Assembly (NCBI GenBank): GCA_025927765.1
Contig: JAICKU010000027.1
Span: 1-42,925, forward strand
Direction of reading: 5' to 3'
DNA length: 42,925 bases
Source of the DNA: Burkholderiales bacterium
GTDB lineage: Bacteria > Pseudomonadota > Gammaproteobacteria > Burkholderiales > Casimicrobiaceae
In this document: one piece after another, positions 16,970-25,456 of the stretch
Position numbering within the stretch: position 1 is the stretch's first letter
Layout of the letters: every line of letters starts with the position of its first letter
The notes under the pieces: generated by a model
Databases searched by the model: none
Told to the model about the DNA's origin: nothing
What the model saw: only the letters and a program-made list of their open reading frames with translations
Made by a program: the position numbers and the translations under genes

Positions 16970-17620
16970 TCAGGTCCGTTCGGAAAGGGCCACGTCGTCG
17001 AGCACGACGCCGCGGCGCGCCAATTCGGCGATCGCCTGCGCGCGCGAGCGAACGTTCAGCGCTTTCAGGATTGCGCTGACGTGCACCTTGACCGTACCTT
17101 CGGACAATTGCAGGTCGCGGCAGATGGTTTTATTCGGTTTCCCCTGCACGAGCAGGCGCAGCACGTCGGCCTGCCGCTGCGTGAGGCCGAGCACGTCGCC
17201 GGGAATGCCGCCGATCATCGGCGTGTCGCGCGCGAAGTCGCGCGTGACGCTCGAGCCGCCCGCGAGCACGGTGCGCACGGCGCCGAGCAGTTCCGCGGGC
17301 GTCGAGGTCTTCGCGATGTACCCCTGCGCGCCGGCGGTGAGCGCAGCGCCGACGGTCGCGCGATCGTGCGTCGCGGACAGCACGACGATCGGCAGCCGCG
17401 GAAACGTCCGGCGCATTTCGACGAGGAGATCGAGTCCGTGCGCGCCGGGCAGGGTGAGATCGAGCAGCACGAGCGCGCAGTCGGGATGACGCGAGAGCGC
17501 GGCGAGCGCCTCGTCGCGATCGATGGCTGCCATCACCTCGAGGCCGCCGTCGATCTGCGGCAGCGCGTCGGCGAGCGCCTGCTGGATCAGCGGGTGGTCG
17601 TCGACGACGAGGATCTTCAT
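16970..17620 (-). CDS. NarL/FixJ-family response regulator
   Basis: 216-residue regulator. The receiver domain (1-120) has Asp7-Asp8, phosphoacceptor Asp54 in LVLLDLTLPGAHG, and Lys in AQGYIAKTSTPAEL. The LuxR-type helix-turn-helix (about 148-205) is LTQRQADVLRLLVQGKPNKT followed by ICRDLQLSEGTVKVHVSAIL. It is the first gene of a two-gene operon with the hybrid kinase (22-base gap), which should be its phosphodonor. The ATG at 17620 has GGAGCGATC upstream (GGAG ribosome site). The target genes are unknown. Confidence 0.92.
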   Translation of the reverse strand: MKILVVDDHPLIQQALADALPQIDGGLEVMAAIDRDEALAALSRHPDCALVLLDLTLPGAHGLDLLVEMRRTFPRLPIVVLSATHDRATVGAALTAGAQGYIAKTSTPAELLGAVRTVLAGGSSVTRDFARDTPMIGGIPGDVLGLTQRQADVLRLLVQGKPNKTICRDLQLSEGTVKVHVSAILKALNVRSRAQAIAELARRGVVLDDVALSERT

Positions 17621-17719
17621 GATCGCTCCGGAGCAGGCGCGAGTACGCGCGCCGAATGTATCGACGCCGCACGCGGCGCAGCACCTGTCAGAAGCGACAG
17701 TTGGAATCGCGCATCAGTC

Positions 17720-17820
17720 TGATAAGTAGGGTCAGACTCGGGGTCAGACCCTGCTTTTCGCGGCCAGTCGCGCCGGCAGACGATGGCGCCGGAGAGCAGG
17801 GTCCGACCCTGCTTATCGCG
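17720..17820. repeat. Pair of REP-like 'agggtcagac' palindromes
   Basis: Two related palindromic units lie in the 192-base gap between bepA and the NarL-type operon. Unit 1 (17724-17756) has 10-base arms AAGTAGGGTC / GACCCTGCTT with one mismatch, with the loop repeating GGGTCAGA, and is followed by TTTT. Unit 2 (17795-17813) is the palindrome AGCAGGGTC-c-GACCCTGCT. The stop codon of the minus-strand bepA-like gene (17813-17815) lies in the edge of unit 2. They resemble the repeats at 15101 and 33476 and probably act as bidirectional terminators. Confidence 0.65.
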
Positions 17821-19357
17821 CGGCGAAGCCCGGCTTGCCGAACGCCGACTTCTCCTGATCGGCCGATTCGCGGCGCAGCGCCTTGAGGCGCGTGTCGACG
17901 ACCGACGCCTGGTAGAAGTCGCCGTCCTTCTGCTTCGCCGCGATCTGCAGCTGGTCGATCGCCCCCTTGAGATTGCCCTGCCACGCGTAGTACTCGGCCT
18001 GGTGGCGGTGCGCGAGCATCTGCTTGTTCTGCGCGGCGTACGCGCGCGCGGCGATCAACTGGAGCGGCCCGTCGTTGGGGAAGCGGGAAATCTGCTGCTC
18101 GGCGAAGCGCGCGGCGTCGGCATTGCGGCCGGCCTTCAGCAACGCCTCGGGATAGTCGTAGACGAGCTGCATCTTGTTCGGATACTTCGCCACCGCGGTT
18201 CCGAAGCGCTTGATCGCGCCGTCGACGTCGCCGGAATCGAGCAGCACGTGGCCGGCGATCGCATCGATCATCGGATGCTCGGGTGCGACCTTTTCGAGCT
18301 TGGCGAGCTCGACCTTCGCGCGCTTGGTGTCGCTGGCGCGCAGAAGCGATGCGACGAGTCCGTACTGCGCCGCGATCGCATTGTTGTACTTGCGCTCGGC
18401 GATCGCCCGGTCGAACCATTTCACCGCATCGCGCGGCTCGCCCTCGTAGCTTCGCAGCAGCGCGCGTACGAGGTGGAAGTCGAGCGAGTCGACGACCTGC
18501 CGGTACGGATGCCCGTACGCGCGCGCCTCCGCTTCCGCGATGCGCTCGTAGGTGACCGGGTGATCCTGCAAATACTTGGGTGCGCTGCCTTCGACGAAGC
18601 GCATCGCCGACTGCAGGCGCTTCATGAACGTCGCCACCGCGGTGACGTCGAAGCCCGCCGCGTCGAGGCGCTGGAAGCCGAGCCGGTCGGCCTCGTATTC
18701 GTTCTCGCGCGTGAAGTTGATCTGGTGCTGGATCGTGAGCGCCTGCGTAGCGGCGATCGCGGCCTGCGCGGCGTCGCCGGACGACGCGCTGCTGCCGCGT
18801 GCGGCGAGAATCGCGAGCGCCAGGCCCGCGAGCGACATCAGCATCGAATCCTTCTGCGCCGACAGCGCGCGCGCCATGTGGTGCTGCGTGACGTGCGAGA
18901 TTTCGTGGGCGAGCACGCTCGCAAGCTCCGACTCGGTCTGCGCGAGCAGGATCAGGCCCGTGTTGACGCCGACGTAGCCGCCGGGCAGCGCGAACGCGTT
19001 GATCTGCGAATCGGGCACGGCGAAGAACTCGAAGTCCTGGCGAACGTCCGTCGACGCCGCGATCAGCCGATGCCCGAGCTCGTTCAGGTAATCGTTGACC
19101 TCGGGATCGTTCATGTACGCGCCGGCCGCGCGCATCTGCCGCACGATGGCCTCGCCGAGCTTGCGCTCCTGCGAAGGCGAGAAATCGGCCTGCGCAACGT
19201 CACCGAGATCGGGCAGGCGCTGCGGATACGCCTGCACGGCGTCGGTGACCGTGGCGGATCCCGAGAAGCTCGGGATCGGTGCGCACGCGAGCGCAAGCGC
19301 GGTGAGCGCCGCGACGATGCGACGCGGTGGAACGGGGAAATGGAAGCCGGGACGCAC
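17813..19357 (-). CDS. bepA: M48-family metalloprotease with TPR domain (BepA/YfgC-like)
   Basis: 514-residue periplasmic protease/chaperone. The N-terminus has a basic stretch and a hydrophobic core (RRIVAALTALALACAPIPS), a signal peptide. The zinc site is His151-Glu152-x-x-His155 (VLAHEISHVTQHH), with the third ligand in ENEYEADRLGFQRL. The C-terminal half (about 300-500) is made of TPR helices (RYNNAIAAQYG-type repeats, AVAKYPNKMQLVYDYPEALL). In E. coli BepA helps assemble or degrade outer-membrane proteins such as LptD and BamA; this is expected here. The stop codon sits within a palindromic repeat, so the last few residues may have been set by repeat insertion. It is divergent from moaC across 73 bases. 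Confidence 0.92.
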   Translation of the reverse strand: MRPGFHFPVPPRRIVAALTALALACAPIPSFSGSATVTDAVQAYPQRLPDLGDVAQADFSPSQERKLGEAIVRQMRAAGAYMNDPEVNDYLNELGHRLIAASTDVRQDFEFFAVPDSQINAFALPGGYVGVNTGLILLAQTESELASVLAHEISHVTQHHMARALSAQKDSMLMSLAGLALAILAARGSSASSGDAAQAAIAATQALTIQHQINFTRENEYEADRLGFQRLDAAGFDVTAVATFMKRLQSAMRFVEGSAPKYLQDHPVTYERIAEAEARAYGHPYRQVVDSLDFHLVRALLRSYEGEPRDAVKWFDRAIAERKYNNAIAAQYGLVASLLRASDTKRAKVELAKLEKVAPEHPMIDAIAGHVLLDSGDVDGAIKRFGTAVAKYPNKMQLVYDYPEALLKAGRNADAARFAEQQISRFPNDGPLQLIAARAYAAQNKQMLAHRHQAEYYAWQGNLKGAIDQLQIAAKQKDGDFYQASVVDTRLKALRRESADQEKSAFGKPGFAAR

Positions 19358-19430
19358 GGGGCGGGAGCGCGAATCGTGATGCTAAGATGCCGCCCTTGCG
19401 CGGCGGTTCACGCGCGATGTCGTTCGCAAG

Positions 19431-19961
19431 ATGCCGCGCTCACGCACCCCGGTCACCGATTCCGCGCAGGACGGGACAGCACGCCCTTCCGGTCCGCATT
19501 TTACCCACTTCGACGAAGCGGGGCAGGCGCAGATGGTCGACGTCGGCGCCAAGGATGTGACAAAACGTGTCGCGCGTGCAGCCGGGCGGATCGCGATGCT
19601 GCCGGCAACGCTCGCCATGGTGCGCGAAGGCACGGCAAAAAAGGGCGACGTGCTCGGTGTCGCGCGCATCGCCGCGATCCAGGCGGCCAAGCGGACGTCG
19701 GATCTGATTCCCCTCGCCCACCCGCTGATGCTGACGCGCGTCGGCGTCGAGTTCGCGCACGAAACCGACGCCATCGCAATCGCGGTCACCGTCGAGACGC
19801 AGGACCGCACCGGCGTCGAGATGGAGGCACTGACCGCCGTCAGCGTGGGCCTTTTGACGATCTACGACATGTGCAAGGCGGTCGACCGCGGAATGCGGAT
19901 CGAAGGCGTGCGGCTGCTGGAGAAGAGCGGCGGGCGGTCGGGCCATTACGTGGCCGAATAG
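19431..19961 (+). CDS. moaC: Cyclic pyranopterin monophosphate synthase MoaC
   Basis: 176-residue enzyme of molybdenum-cofactor synthesis; with MoaA it turns GTP into cyclic pyranopterin monophosphate. Family motifs are clear: [20 protein letters not shown] at the N-terminus, [31 protein letters not shown], and the active-site region [20 protein letters not shown] followed by TIYDMCKA. The family length is about 160 residues; the first 20 residues here are an extra low-complexity tail, so a later start is possible, but no closer ATG precedes the motif. It is alone on its strand, with the manD stop only 4 bases away in convergent orientation. Confidence 0.96.
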   Translation: MPRSRTPVTDSAQDGTARPSGPHFTHFDEAGQAQMVDVGAKDVTKRVARAAGRIAMLPATLAMVREGTAKKGDVLGVARIAAIQAAKRTSDLIPLAHPLMLTRVGVEFAHETDAIAIAVTVETQDRTGVEMEALTAVSVGLLTIYDMCKAVDRGMRIEGVRLLEKSGGRSGHYVAE

Positions 19962-19965
19962 ACGC

Positions 19966-21174
19966 TCACCAGTTCCACATCGAGCCGTCTTCCAGCCGAT
20001 TCACCGGCAGCGCGCTCGGCTTGTACGGATATTTCGCCGCCAGCGCTTCGTCGAGGTCGACGCCGTGTCCCGGCGCGTCGCCCGCGTGCAGGTAGCCGTC
20101 CTCGAACCGATACGCATGCGGGAACACCGCGTCGGTCTCCGCGGTATGCCGCATGTACTCCTGCACGCCGAAGTTCGGGACCCACGTGTCGAAATGCAGC
20201 GCCGCGCCCATGCACACCGGCGACAGGTCGGTCGCGCCGTGCGAGCCGGTGCGCACGTGGTAGAGCTCGGCGAGATGCGCGATGCGCCGCAGGTGCGTGA
20301 TGCCGCCCGCATGCACGACCGTGGTACGGATGTAATCGATGAGCTGCTCGGAGATCAGCTTCTGGCAGTCGTAGATCGTGTTGAACACTTCGCCCACCGC
20401 GATCGGCGTGACCGTGTGCTCGCGAATCACGCGGAAGCCTTCCTGGTTCTCCGCGGGTGTCGGATCCTCCATCCAGAACAGCCGGTACGGCTCGAGCGCC
20501 TGCCCGAGGCGCGCCGCCTCGATCGGCGTCAGGCGGTGATGGACGTCGTGCAGCAGGTGCGGCCCGAACCCGAAGCGCACGCGCAGCGCATCGAAGAGCT
20601 TCGGTACGTGATCGAGATATTTCGCCGTCGACCACGCGTTCTCGGTCGGAATCGCCGCGTCGGCGGGCTCGTAGTAGAGCTTGTCCTTCGCCACGCCGTA
20701 CGTCGACGGCAATCCGGGGATGCCGCATTGCGCGCGGATCGCCCTGTAGCCCATGTCGACGTAGCGCGCGACTTCGTCGACCGTCTGCCCGATGTCCTCG
20801 CCGTTCGCGTGCCCGTACACCATCACACCGTTGCGACTCCTGCCGCCGAGCAATTGGTAGAGCGGCATGTTCGCGGCCTTCGCCTTGATGTCCCACAGCG
20901 CGGTGTCGACGGCGGCGATCGCACACATCGTCACCGGGCCGCGCCGCCAGTACGCGCCGCGGTAGAGGTACTGCCACGTATCCTCGATCGCCGACGCGTC
21001 GCGGCCGATCAGCGTAGGCACCACGTGATCCTCGAGGTACGACGCGACCGACAGCTCGCGACCATTCAGCGTCGCGTCGCCGAGTCCGTAGAGCCCTTGA
21101 TCGGTTTCGATCTTCAGTGTCACGAAATTGCGGCCGGGACAGGTGACGATGACGCGGGCGGCGGTGATCTTCAT
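19966..21174 (-). CDS. manD: D-mannonate dehydratase (ManD, enolase superfamily)
   Basis: 402-residue enolase-superfamily enzyme that dehydrates D-mannonate to 2-keto-3-deoxygluconate, the third step of glucuronate breakdown. [20 protein letters not shown] and the ending LEDGSMWNW are typical of true ManD, as is the exact length. The catalytic residues of the family can be placed: Arg147 in AIRAQ, Tyr159 in STYGV, Asp210 and His212 in LHDVHHR, Glu236 in [12 protein letters not shown] and Glu262 in AVGEVFNTI; the MTPxxWRRGP-like loop [13 protein letters not shown] is present. These mark the active ManD group rather than weak RspA-like relatives. It lies beside uxaC- and uxuB-type genes and is divergent from the GntR regulator, sharing its control region. 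Confidence 0.94.
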   Translation of the reverse strand: MKITAARVIVTCPGRNFVTLKIETDQGLYGLGDATLNGRELSVASYLEDHVVPTLIGRDASAIEDTWQYLYRGAYWRRGPVTMCAIAAVDTALWDIKAKAANMPLYQLLGGRSRNGVMVYGHANGEDIGQTVDEVARYVDMGYRAIRAQCGIPGLPSTYGVAKDKLYYEPADAAIPTENAWSTAKYLDHVPKLFDALRVRFGFGPHLLHDVHHRLTPIEAARLGQALEPYRLFWMEDPTPAENQEGFRVIREHTVTPIAVGEVFNTIYDCQKLISEQLIDYIRTTVVHAGGITHLRRIAHLAELYHVRTGSHGATDLSPVCMGAALHFDTWVPNFGVQEYMRHTAETDAVFPHAYRFEDGYLHAGDAPGHGVDLDEALAAKYPYKPSALPVNRLEDGSMWNW

Positions 21175-21216
21175 GGCGGGCGAACGGAAGGGTCCGTGTG
21201 AGGGAACGCAGGTCGG

Positions 21217-21267
21217 GTGGCTAGGCCACTTGACCACAGTATAAGCACGAAGCTACGATCCGGCCAA
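21217..21267. promoter_or_regulatory. Divergent manD/gntR promoters with candidate operator
   Basis: The 208-base gap holds two face-to-face promoters. For manD (minus): TTGGCC (reverse complement of 21262-21267), 18-base spacer, TATACT (reverse complement of 21238-21243). For the regulator (plus): TTGACC at 21230-21235, 18-base spacer, TACGAT at 21254-21259. The inverted repeat GTGG-ctagg-CCAC at 21217-21229 abuts the plus-strand -35 and lies just downstream of the manD start point. FadR-type GntR proteins bind short TGG...CCA palindromes, so this is a likely operator for the adjacent regulator. No experimental evidence; the spacing was read by eye. Confidence 0.5.
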
Positions 21268-21382
21268 TCGGTTCGATCGATGAGCCCGCAGGGCCGCCGC
21301 AACGGTGAATCAGCCCCGAAAGCGCGCAGCGCGGAGGTGATCGAGTGAACCGGGCGTCACTTCTTCGCAAGGAGCCCGCGCG

Positions 21383-22126
21383 TTGCCCCTCCAGCTCGTC
21401 GAGCCGAAGCGCCTGTATCGCCAGATTGCGGACCAGCTCGCGCAGCTGATCGCGCACGGCGAATACCCGGCGGGCGCGCGCCTGCCCGCCGAGCGCGAGC
21501 TCGCGGCATCGTTCGGCGTGAGCCGCGCGTCGGTGCGCGAGGCGATCATCTCGCTCGAGATGAGCGGTCTCGTCGAAGTGCGCGTGGGCACAGGCATCTT
21601 CGTCACCGCGCAGCCGCGCAGCGTCGAGCGCGCGGGCGACGCGGGTCCGGGGCCGTTCGAGCTCCTCAGTGCGCGCAAGCTCGTCGAAGGCGAGATTGCC
21701 GCGCTCGCGGCGCGCAACGCCAGCGCCGACCACGTGTCGGCGTTGTGGCGCAGCGTCGAGCGGCTCGACGCCTGCATCGACGACTTCACCTCGCGCGAGG
21801 CGGAAGACCGCGACTTTCACCTGCTGCTCGCGAAGGCCACCGGCAACGGCTCGCTCGAGCTCGTGGTGGGAGGACTCTGGAATCAGCGCGCGGAATTGTG
21901 GGGCCGGCTGCAGCGGCATTTCCATACCGTGGGCCTCGCGCAGAAGACGATCCGCGACCACGCCGCGATCGCCGAAGCCGTGGAGGCGCACGATGCCGAC
22001 GCTGCCCGCGCCGCCCTGCATCGCCACCTCGGGCGCGTGATGCGCGAATTCCAGCGCGGCGTCGACGATGCGGCGCCGCGCGACGGCGATGCGACCGCGC
22101 GCCGCCGCGGCAAGGCTGCACCATGA
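21383..22126 (+). CDS. GntR/FadR-family regulator of the hexuronate genes
   Basis: 247-residue transcription factor. The N-terminal winged helix (about 6-72) has the GntR signature LPAERELAASFGVSRASVRE then AIISLEMSGLVEVRVGTGIF. The C-terminal FCD domain (about 95-225) contains the metal/ligand-site pattern AEDRDFHLLLAKATGN and later RDHAAIAEAVEAHDADAARA, with Asp/His ligands of the UxuR/ExuR-like branch. The start is a TTG at 21383, supported by AAGGAG 8 bases upstream; no nearby in-frame ATG exists. The usual role is repression released by a uronate or a pathway intermediate. Its location between manD and the ABC importer supports control of both. Confidence 0.88.
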   Translation: MPLQLVEPKRLYRQIADQLAQLIAHGEYPAGARLPAERELAASFGVSRASVREAIISLEMSGLVEVRVGTGIFVTAQPRSVERAGDAGPGPFELLSARKLVEGEIAALAARNASADHVSALWRSVERLDACIDDFTSREAEDRDFHLLLAKATGNGSLELVVGGLWNQRAELWGRLQRHFHTVGLAQKTIRDHAAIAEAVEAHDADAARAALHRHLGRVMREFQRGVDDAAPRDGDATARRRGKAAP

Positions 22127-22211
22127 TGTCGGTCGGGAGGACGATCACGCGCGTCGCGATGCGCCGCGCACGGCAACGACGGGCCGCACGCCCATTCACA
22201 GGAGGACGTAC

Positions 22212-23405
22212 ATGAAACGCAGCACCGCGCAATTGCAGCAACGCCGCCACCTGCTCGCTTCGCTCGCGGCGGCGACGGCCGTCGCCGTCACGCTCGGCGC
22301 GCCGGCCGTGTTCGCGCAGGGCAAGGGCCCGGTCGCGATCAACGTGGTCGACGTCGCCGGCAACCTCGCGCTCACGCAGGATGCGATCCAGAACTTCGCG
22401 AACAAGCATCCGAACCTGATCTCGAAGGTGACGTTCACGAAGGCACCGGCGCCCGAGCTTCCCGGCAAGCTGAAGGCGATGCAGGGCGCGAACCGCAGCG
22501 ACATCGACCTCGTGCTGACGGGCACCGACTTCCTCGCCGCCGGCATCGAGCAGGGCTTGCTCGTCAAGATCCTGCCCGACCACCAGGCGAAGTTCCCGAA
22601 CCTGATGCAGAACTACCAGCCGGCCGCGGCGAAGATGCAGGAGCTCGCGGGCGACTACGGCATCGAGGTCGCCTTCATGCCCGCCGGGCCGCTCCTCGAG
22701 TACAACCCCGACAAGGTGAAGCAGGTACCGACGACGCCGCAGGCGCTGCTCGCGTGGTGCAAGGCGAATCCGAATCGATTCATCTACGCGCGGCCGGCGA
22801 ACTCGGGCCCGGGGCGCACGTTCGTGATGGGCCTGCCGTATCTGCTCGGCGACAAGGATCCGAAGAACCCCGGGTCGTGGGACAAGACGTGGGCCTATCT
22901 CAAGGACCTGAACAGCTGCATCGAGTACTACCCGAGCGGCACCGGCGCGGTGATGAAGGAGCTCGGCGAAGGCTCGCGCGACATGACGGTGACGATGACG
23001 GGCTGGGACCTGAACCCGCGCATCCTCGGCATCGTCCCGAAGTCGTACAAGGTGGCGCCGTTCCAGCACATGACGTGGGTGAACGACGCGCACTACATGG
23101 TGATTCCGAAGGGCGTGCCGGCCGATCGCGTCAACGTCGTGCTCGACCTGATGGCGTACATGCTCACACCCGAAGCGCAGGCGCTGACGTACGACAAGGG
23201 CTATTTCTATCCGGGCCCCGCGGTGAAGAACGTGCCGCTGTCGATGGCGCCGAAGGAAAGCCAGGAGCTCATCAAGGAGTACGGGCGTCCCGAGTACGCG
23301 AAGTGGCTCGAGGAATTCCCGCACACGCAGTCGCTCGACGCGAAGGCGCAGGTCGAGATGTTCCGCATCTGGGACCAGCAGGTGGGCGCACAGAAGACCA
23401 AGTAG
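22212..23405 (+). CDS. ABC transporter extracellular solute-binding protein (PotD/Fbp-like)
   Basis: 397-residue periplasmic binding protein. The N-terminus, MKRSTAQLQQRRHLLASLAA to about residue 35 (VFA-Q), is a signal peptide with a twin-Arg-like RR but no full Tat motif. The mature part has the SBP_bac type 2 fold: INVVDVAGNLALTQDAIQNF, DIDLVLTGTDFLAAGIEQGL and GDYGIEVAFMPAGPLLEYNP in order. Its start has a strong GGAGG site 6 bases upstream. It is the first gene of a tight importer operon (1-base gap to the ATPase). Proteins of this class usually bind polyamines, iron, thiamine or sugars; here the flanking uronate enzymes suggest a hexuronate or uronate-containing oligosaccharide. Confidence 0.9.
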   Translation: MKRSTAQLQQRRHLLASLAAATAVAVTLGAPAVFAQGKGPVAINVVDVAGNLALTQDAIQNFANKHPNLISKVTFTKAPAPELPGKLKAMQGANRSDIDLVLTGTDFLAAGIEQGLLVKILPDHQAKFPNLMQNYQPAAAKMQELAGDYGIEVAFMPAGPLLEYNPDKVKQVPTTPQALLAWCKANPNRFIYARPANSGPGRTFVMGLPYLLGDKDPKNPGSWDKTWAYLKDLNSCIEYYPSGTGAVMKELGEGSRDMTVTMTGWDLNPRILGIVPKSYKVAPFQHMTWVNDAHYMVIPKGVPADRVNVVLDLMAYMLTPEAQALTYDKGYFYPGPAVKNVPLSMAPKESQELIKEYGRPEYAKWLEEFPHTQSLDAKAQVEMFRIWDQQVGAQKTK

Positions 23406-23406
23406 G

Positions 23407-24492
23407 ATGAAGCACGATTTCAACGAACTGCGCCTCGAGGGCGTGACCCGGCGCTTCGCAGGCGTCGGCGGCAACGCGTTCAACGCGCTCTCCGAGCTCA
23501 ACCTGACGGTCCGCCGCGGCGAATTCATCGCGCTGCTCGGGCCGTCGGGCTGCGGCAAGTCGACGGCGTTGAACTGCATCGCCGGCCTGCTCGCGCTCTC
23601 CGGCGGCACGATTCGCCTCGACGACATGCGGATCGACACGCTGCCGCCCGAGCGGCGCGGGTTCGGCATGGTGTTCCAGAACTACGCGCTGTTCCCGCAC
23701 ATGAGCGTGGCGAAGAACGTCGGCTTCGGCCTCAAGATGCGCGGCGTGCCGGCGTCGCAGATCGCGCCGCGCGTGACGCAGGCGCTGAAGCTCGTGCAGC
23801 TCGCAGGCCAGGAGCACAAGCTGCCGGGGCAGCTCTCCGGTGGCCAGCAGCAGCGCGTCGCGATCGCGCGGGCGATCGTGATCGAGCCGCCGCTGATCCT
23901 GATGGACGAACCGCTGTCCAACCTCGATGCGAAGCTGCGTCTCGAAACGCGTTCCGAGATCCGCCGCATCCATCGCGAGCTCGGCCGCGCCACCATCTAC
24001 GTCACGCACGATCAGGACGAGGCGCTGTCGCTCGCCGATCGCATCGTGGTGATGAAGGACGGCGTCGTGCAGCAGGTCGGGACGCCCGAGGAGGTGTATG
24101 CCGAGCCCGCGAACCTGCACGTCGCGCGCTTCATGGGGTATCGCAACGTGATCGAACTGCCGGTCGAAGGCGAGCGCGACGGCCGGGTGACTCTCGCGTC
24201 CGGCGACATCCGCCTCTCGGGCGTACGCAAGCTGCCGCTGTCCGGCACGCACGCGATGGTCGCAATCCGTCCCGAGGAGATTTCGCTCGCTGCTCCAGGC
24301 GCCCACGCGAACGTGATCGCGGGCCGCGTCGACAACGTCGAGTACGGCGGCCGCGACTCGCTCCTCGAGATCGTCACGCCGAACGGAACGCGCCTGCACG
24401 TGCGCGCGCCGGGGCGCTTCGATGCCGGCGCGAGTGTCTTCGTGCATGTGCCGCCGGAGCGCGCGCTCGTGTATCCCCAGGAAGTGCACTGA
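23407..24492 (+). CDS. ABC transporter ATP-binding protein (PotA/UgpC-like)
   Basis: 361-residue importer ATPase. Walker A is GPSGCGKST (45-53), the Q-loop [11 protein letters not shown] (about 89-99), the signature [14 protein letters not shown] (143-156), Walker [10 protein letters not shown] (with Asp167-Glu168), and the H-loop [15 protein letters not shown]-terminal TOBE domain (about 285-355) ends [20 protein letters not shown], as in PotA/MalK/UgpC-type subunits, which respond to regulatory signals. It follows the binding-protein gene after one base and precedes the two permease genes, forming a complete four-subunit importer. Confidence 0.95.
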   Translation: MKHDFNELRLEGVTRRFAGVGGNAFNALSELNLTVRRGEFIALLGPSGCGKSTALNCIAGLLALSGGTIRLDDMRIDTLPPERRGFGMVFQNYALFPHMSVAKNVGFGLKMRGVPASQIAPRVTQALKLVQLAGQEHKLPGQLSGGQQQRVAIARAIVIEPPLILMDEPLSNLDAKLRLETRSEIRRIHRELGRATIYVTHDQDEALSLADRIVVMKDGVVQQVGTPEEVYAEPANLHVARFMGYRNVIELPVEGERDGRVTLASGDIRLSGVRKLPLSGTHAMVAIRPEEISLAAPGAHANVIAGRVDNVEYGGRDSLLEIVTPNGTRLHVRAPGRFDAGASVFVHVPPERALVYPQEVH

Positions 24493-24496
24493 AGCG

Positions 24497-24583
24497 ATGA
24501 GCGCGCCCGGCCGTCCCAGGCGCGAATGGCCCCCTCGGGGGCCAGCGCAGCGGCGAAGCCGCAAGCGTGGGGGGAACATTTGA
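24497..24583 (+). repeat. Intergenic repeat encoding a 28-codon leader, coupled to permease start
   Basis: Between the ATPase and first permease lies an element with the perfect inverted repeat TGGCCCCC-tc-GGGGGCCA (24527-24544) and a following run of GCGCAGCGGCGAAGCCGC then GCGTGGGGGG. An ATG at 24497 opens a 28-codon frame (MSAPGRPRREWPPRGPAQRR, then basic residues) whose TGA (24581-24583) overlaps the TTG start of the permease. Similar 'gaatggccccctcgggggc' spacers recur in Burkholderiales genomes, so this looks like a dispersed repeat; whether the leader is translated is not known. Confidence 0.55.
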
Positions 24584-25449
24584 GTGCAACGGCCGTGCGT
24601 CGCGCCGGCTTCGACCCGGCCCTGCTGCTGGTCGTGCCGGCAGCGCTCTTCATGCTGCTGCTCTTCGTCTATCCGTTCGTGTACGGCCTCGTGCTGTCGT
24701 TCGAGCCGAAGGAGGGCGGCGCGCTCGCGAACTATCATCACTTCTTCACGAGCAATCGCCTGTGGCCGACGATCGGCACGACGCTGAAGCTCGCGATGCC
24801 CGCGACGCTGATCAACGTGTTCGTCGCGTTGCCGATCGCGTACCGGATGCGCCAGCCGTCGCCTTGGCGGCGCACGATGACGGCGCTCCTCGTCGTGCCG
24901 ATCACGCTCGGCACCGTGCTGATCGCCGAAGGGATGCTCACGTACTTCGGGCCGAAGGGATGGCTGTCGCAATTCCTGCAGGCCGCACACCTGTACGACG
25001 GCGCCATCCGGCTCACGCACAACTACTGGGGCGTGCTGATCTCGCTCGTCGTGTCGGGCTTCCCGTTCGCGTTCCTGCTGATCCTGTCGTACATCACGGG
25101 CATCGATCCGGTGCTGGCGCGTGCGGCGTCGACGCTCGGCGCCGATTCGCGAGCGCAGTTCCGCTACATCTACCTGCCGCTGCTGGCCCCCGGGCTCGCG
25201 ATGTGTTTTTGCCTCGCGTTCGTGCAGGCGTTTTCCGTGTTTCCCTCGGCCGTGCTGCTCGGTGCGCCGGCCGGCCCGACGCGCGTGATCTCGATCGCCG
25301 CGTACGAGGCGGCGTTCGAGCAGTACGACTATTCGCTCGCCTCCGCGATCGCGATGCTCATGGGCTTCGTGCAGCTTCTGATCGTCGCGTTCGTGCTTTC
25401 GCTGCGCGGCTGGTTCTACAAGGGACCGGTGGGCGGCGGGAAGGGATAG
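24580..25449 (+). CDS. ABC transporter permease subunit 1 (PotB-like)
   Basis: 289-residue inner-membrane permease with about six hydrophobic segments, the first being ALLLVVPAALFMLLLFVYPF (about residues 13-32). The BPD-transport coupling (EAA) loop is seen at DPVLARAASTLGADSRAQFR (about 170-190), which docks on the ATPase. I chose the TTG at 24580, preceded by GGGGGAA; an ATG at 24526 would begin within the palindromic spacer and translate repeat sequence, so it is less likely. The stop of a short leader frame overlaps this TTG. It precedes the second permease by 7 bases. Confidence 0.85.
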   Translation: MSATAVRRAGFDPALLLVVPAALFMLLLFVYPFVYGLVLSFEPKEGGALANYHHFFTSNRLWPTIGTTLKLAMPATLINVFVALPIAYRMRQPSPWRRTMTALLVVPITLGTVLIAEGMLTYFGPKGWLSQFLQAAHLYDGAIRLTHNYWGVLISLVVSGFPFAFLLILSYITGIDPVLARAASTLGADSRAQFRYIYLPLLAPGLAMCFCLAFVQAFSVFPSAVLLGAPAGPTRVISIAAYEAAFEQYDYSLASAIAMLMGFVQLLIVAFVLSLRGWFYKGPVGGGKG

Positions 25450-25456
25450 TGCTGCG

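Noticed and set aside
17720-17820. CRISPR-like direct repeats (GGGTCAGA repeated)
   Set aside because: Only two short copies within one hairpin and no regular spacers; it is a palindromic REP-like element.
24526-24579. ATG at 24526 as start of the first permease
   Set aside because: It would translate the palindromic spacer into 18 extra residues without membrane or family character; the TTG at 24580 has a G-rich site upstream and fits the family N-terminus.
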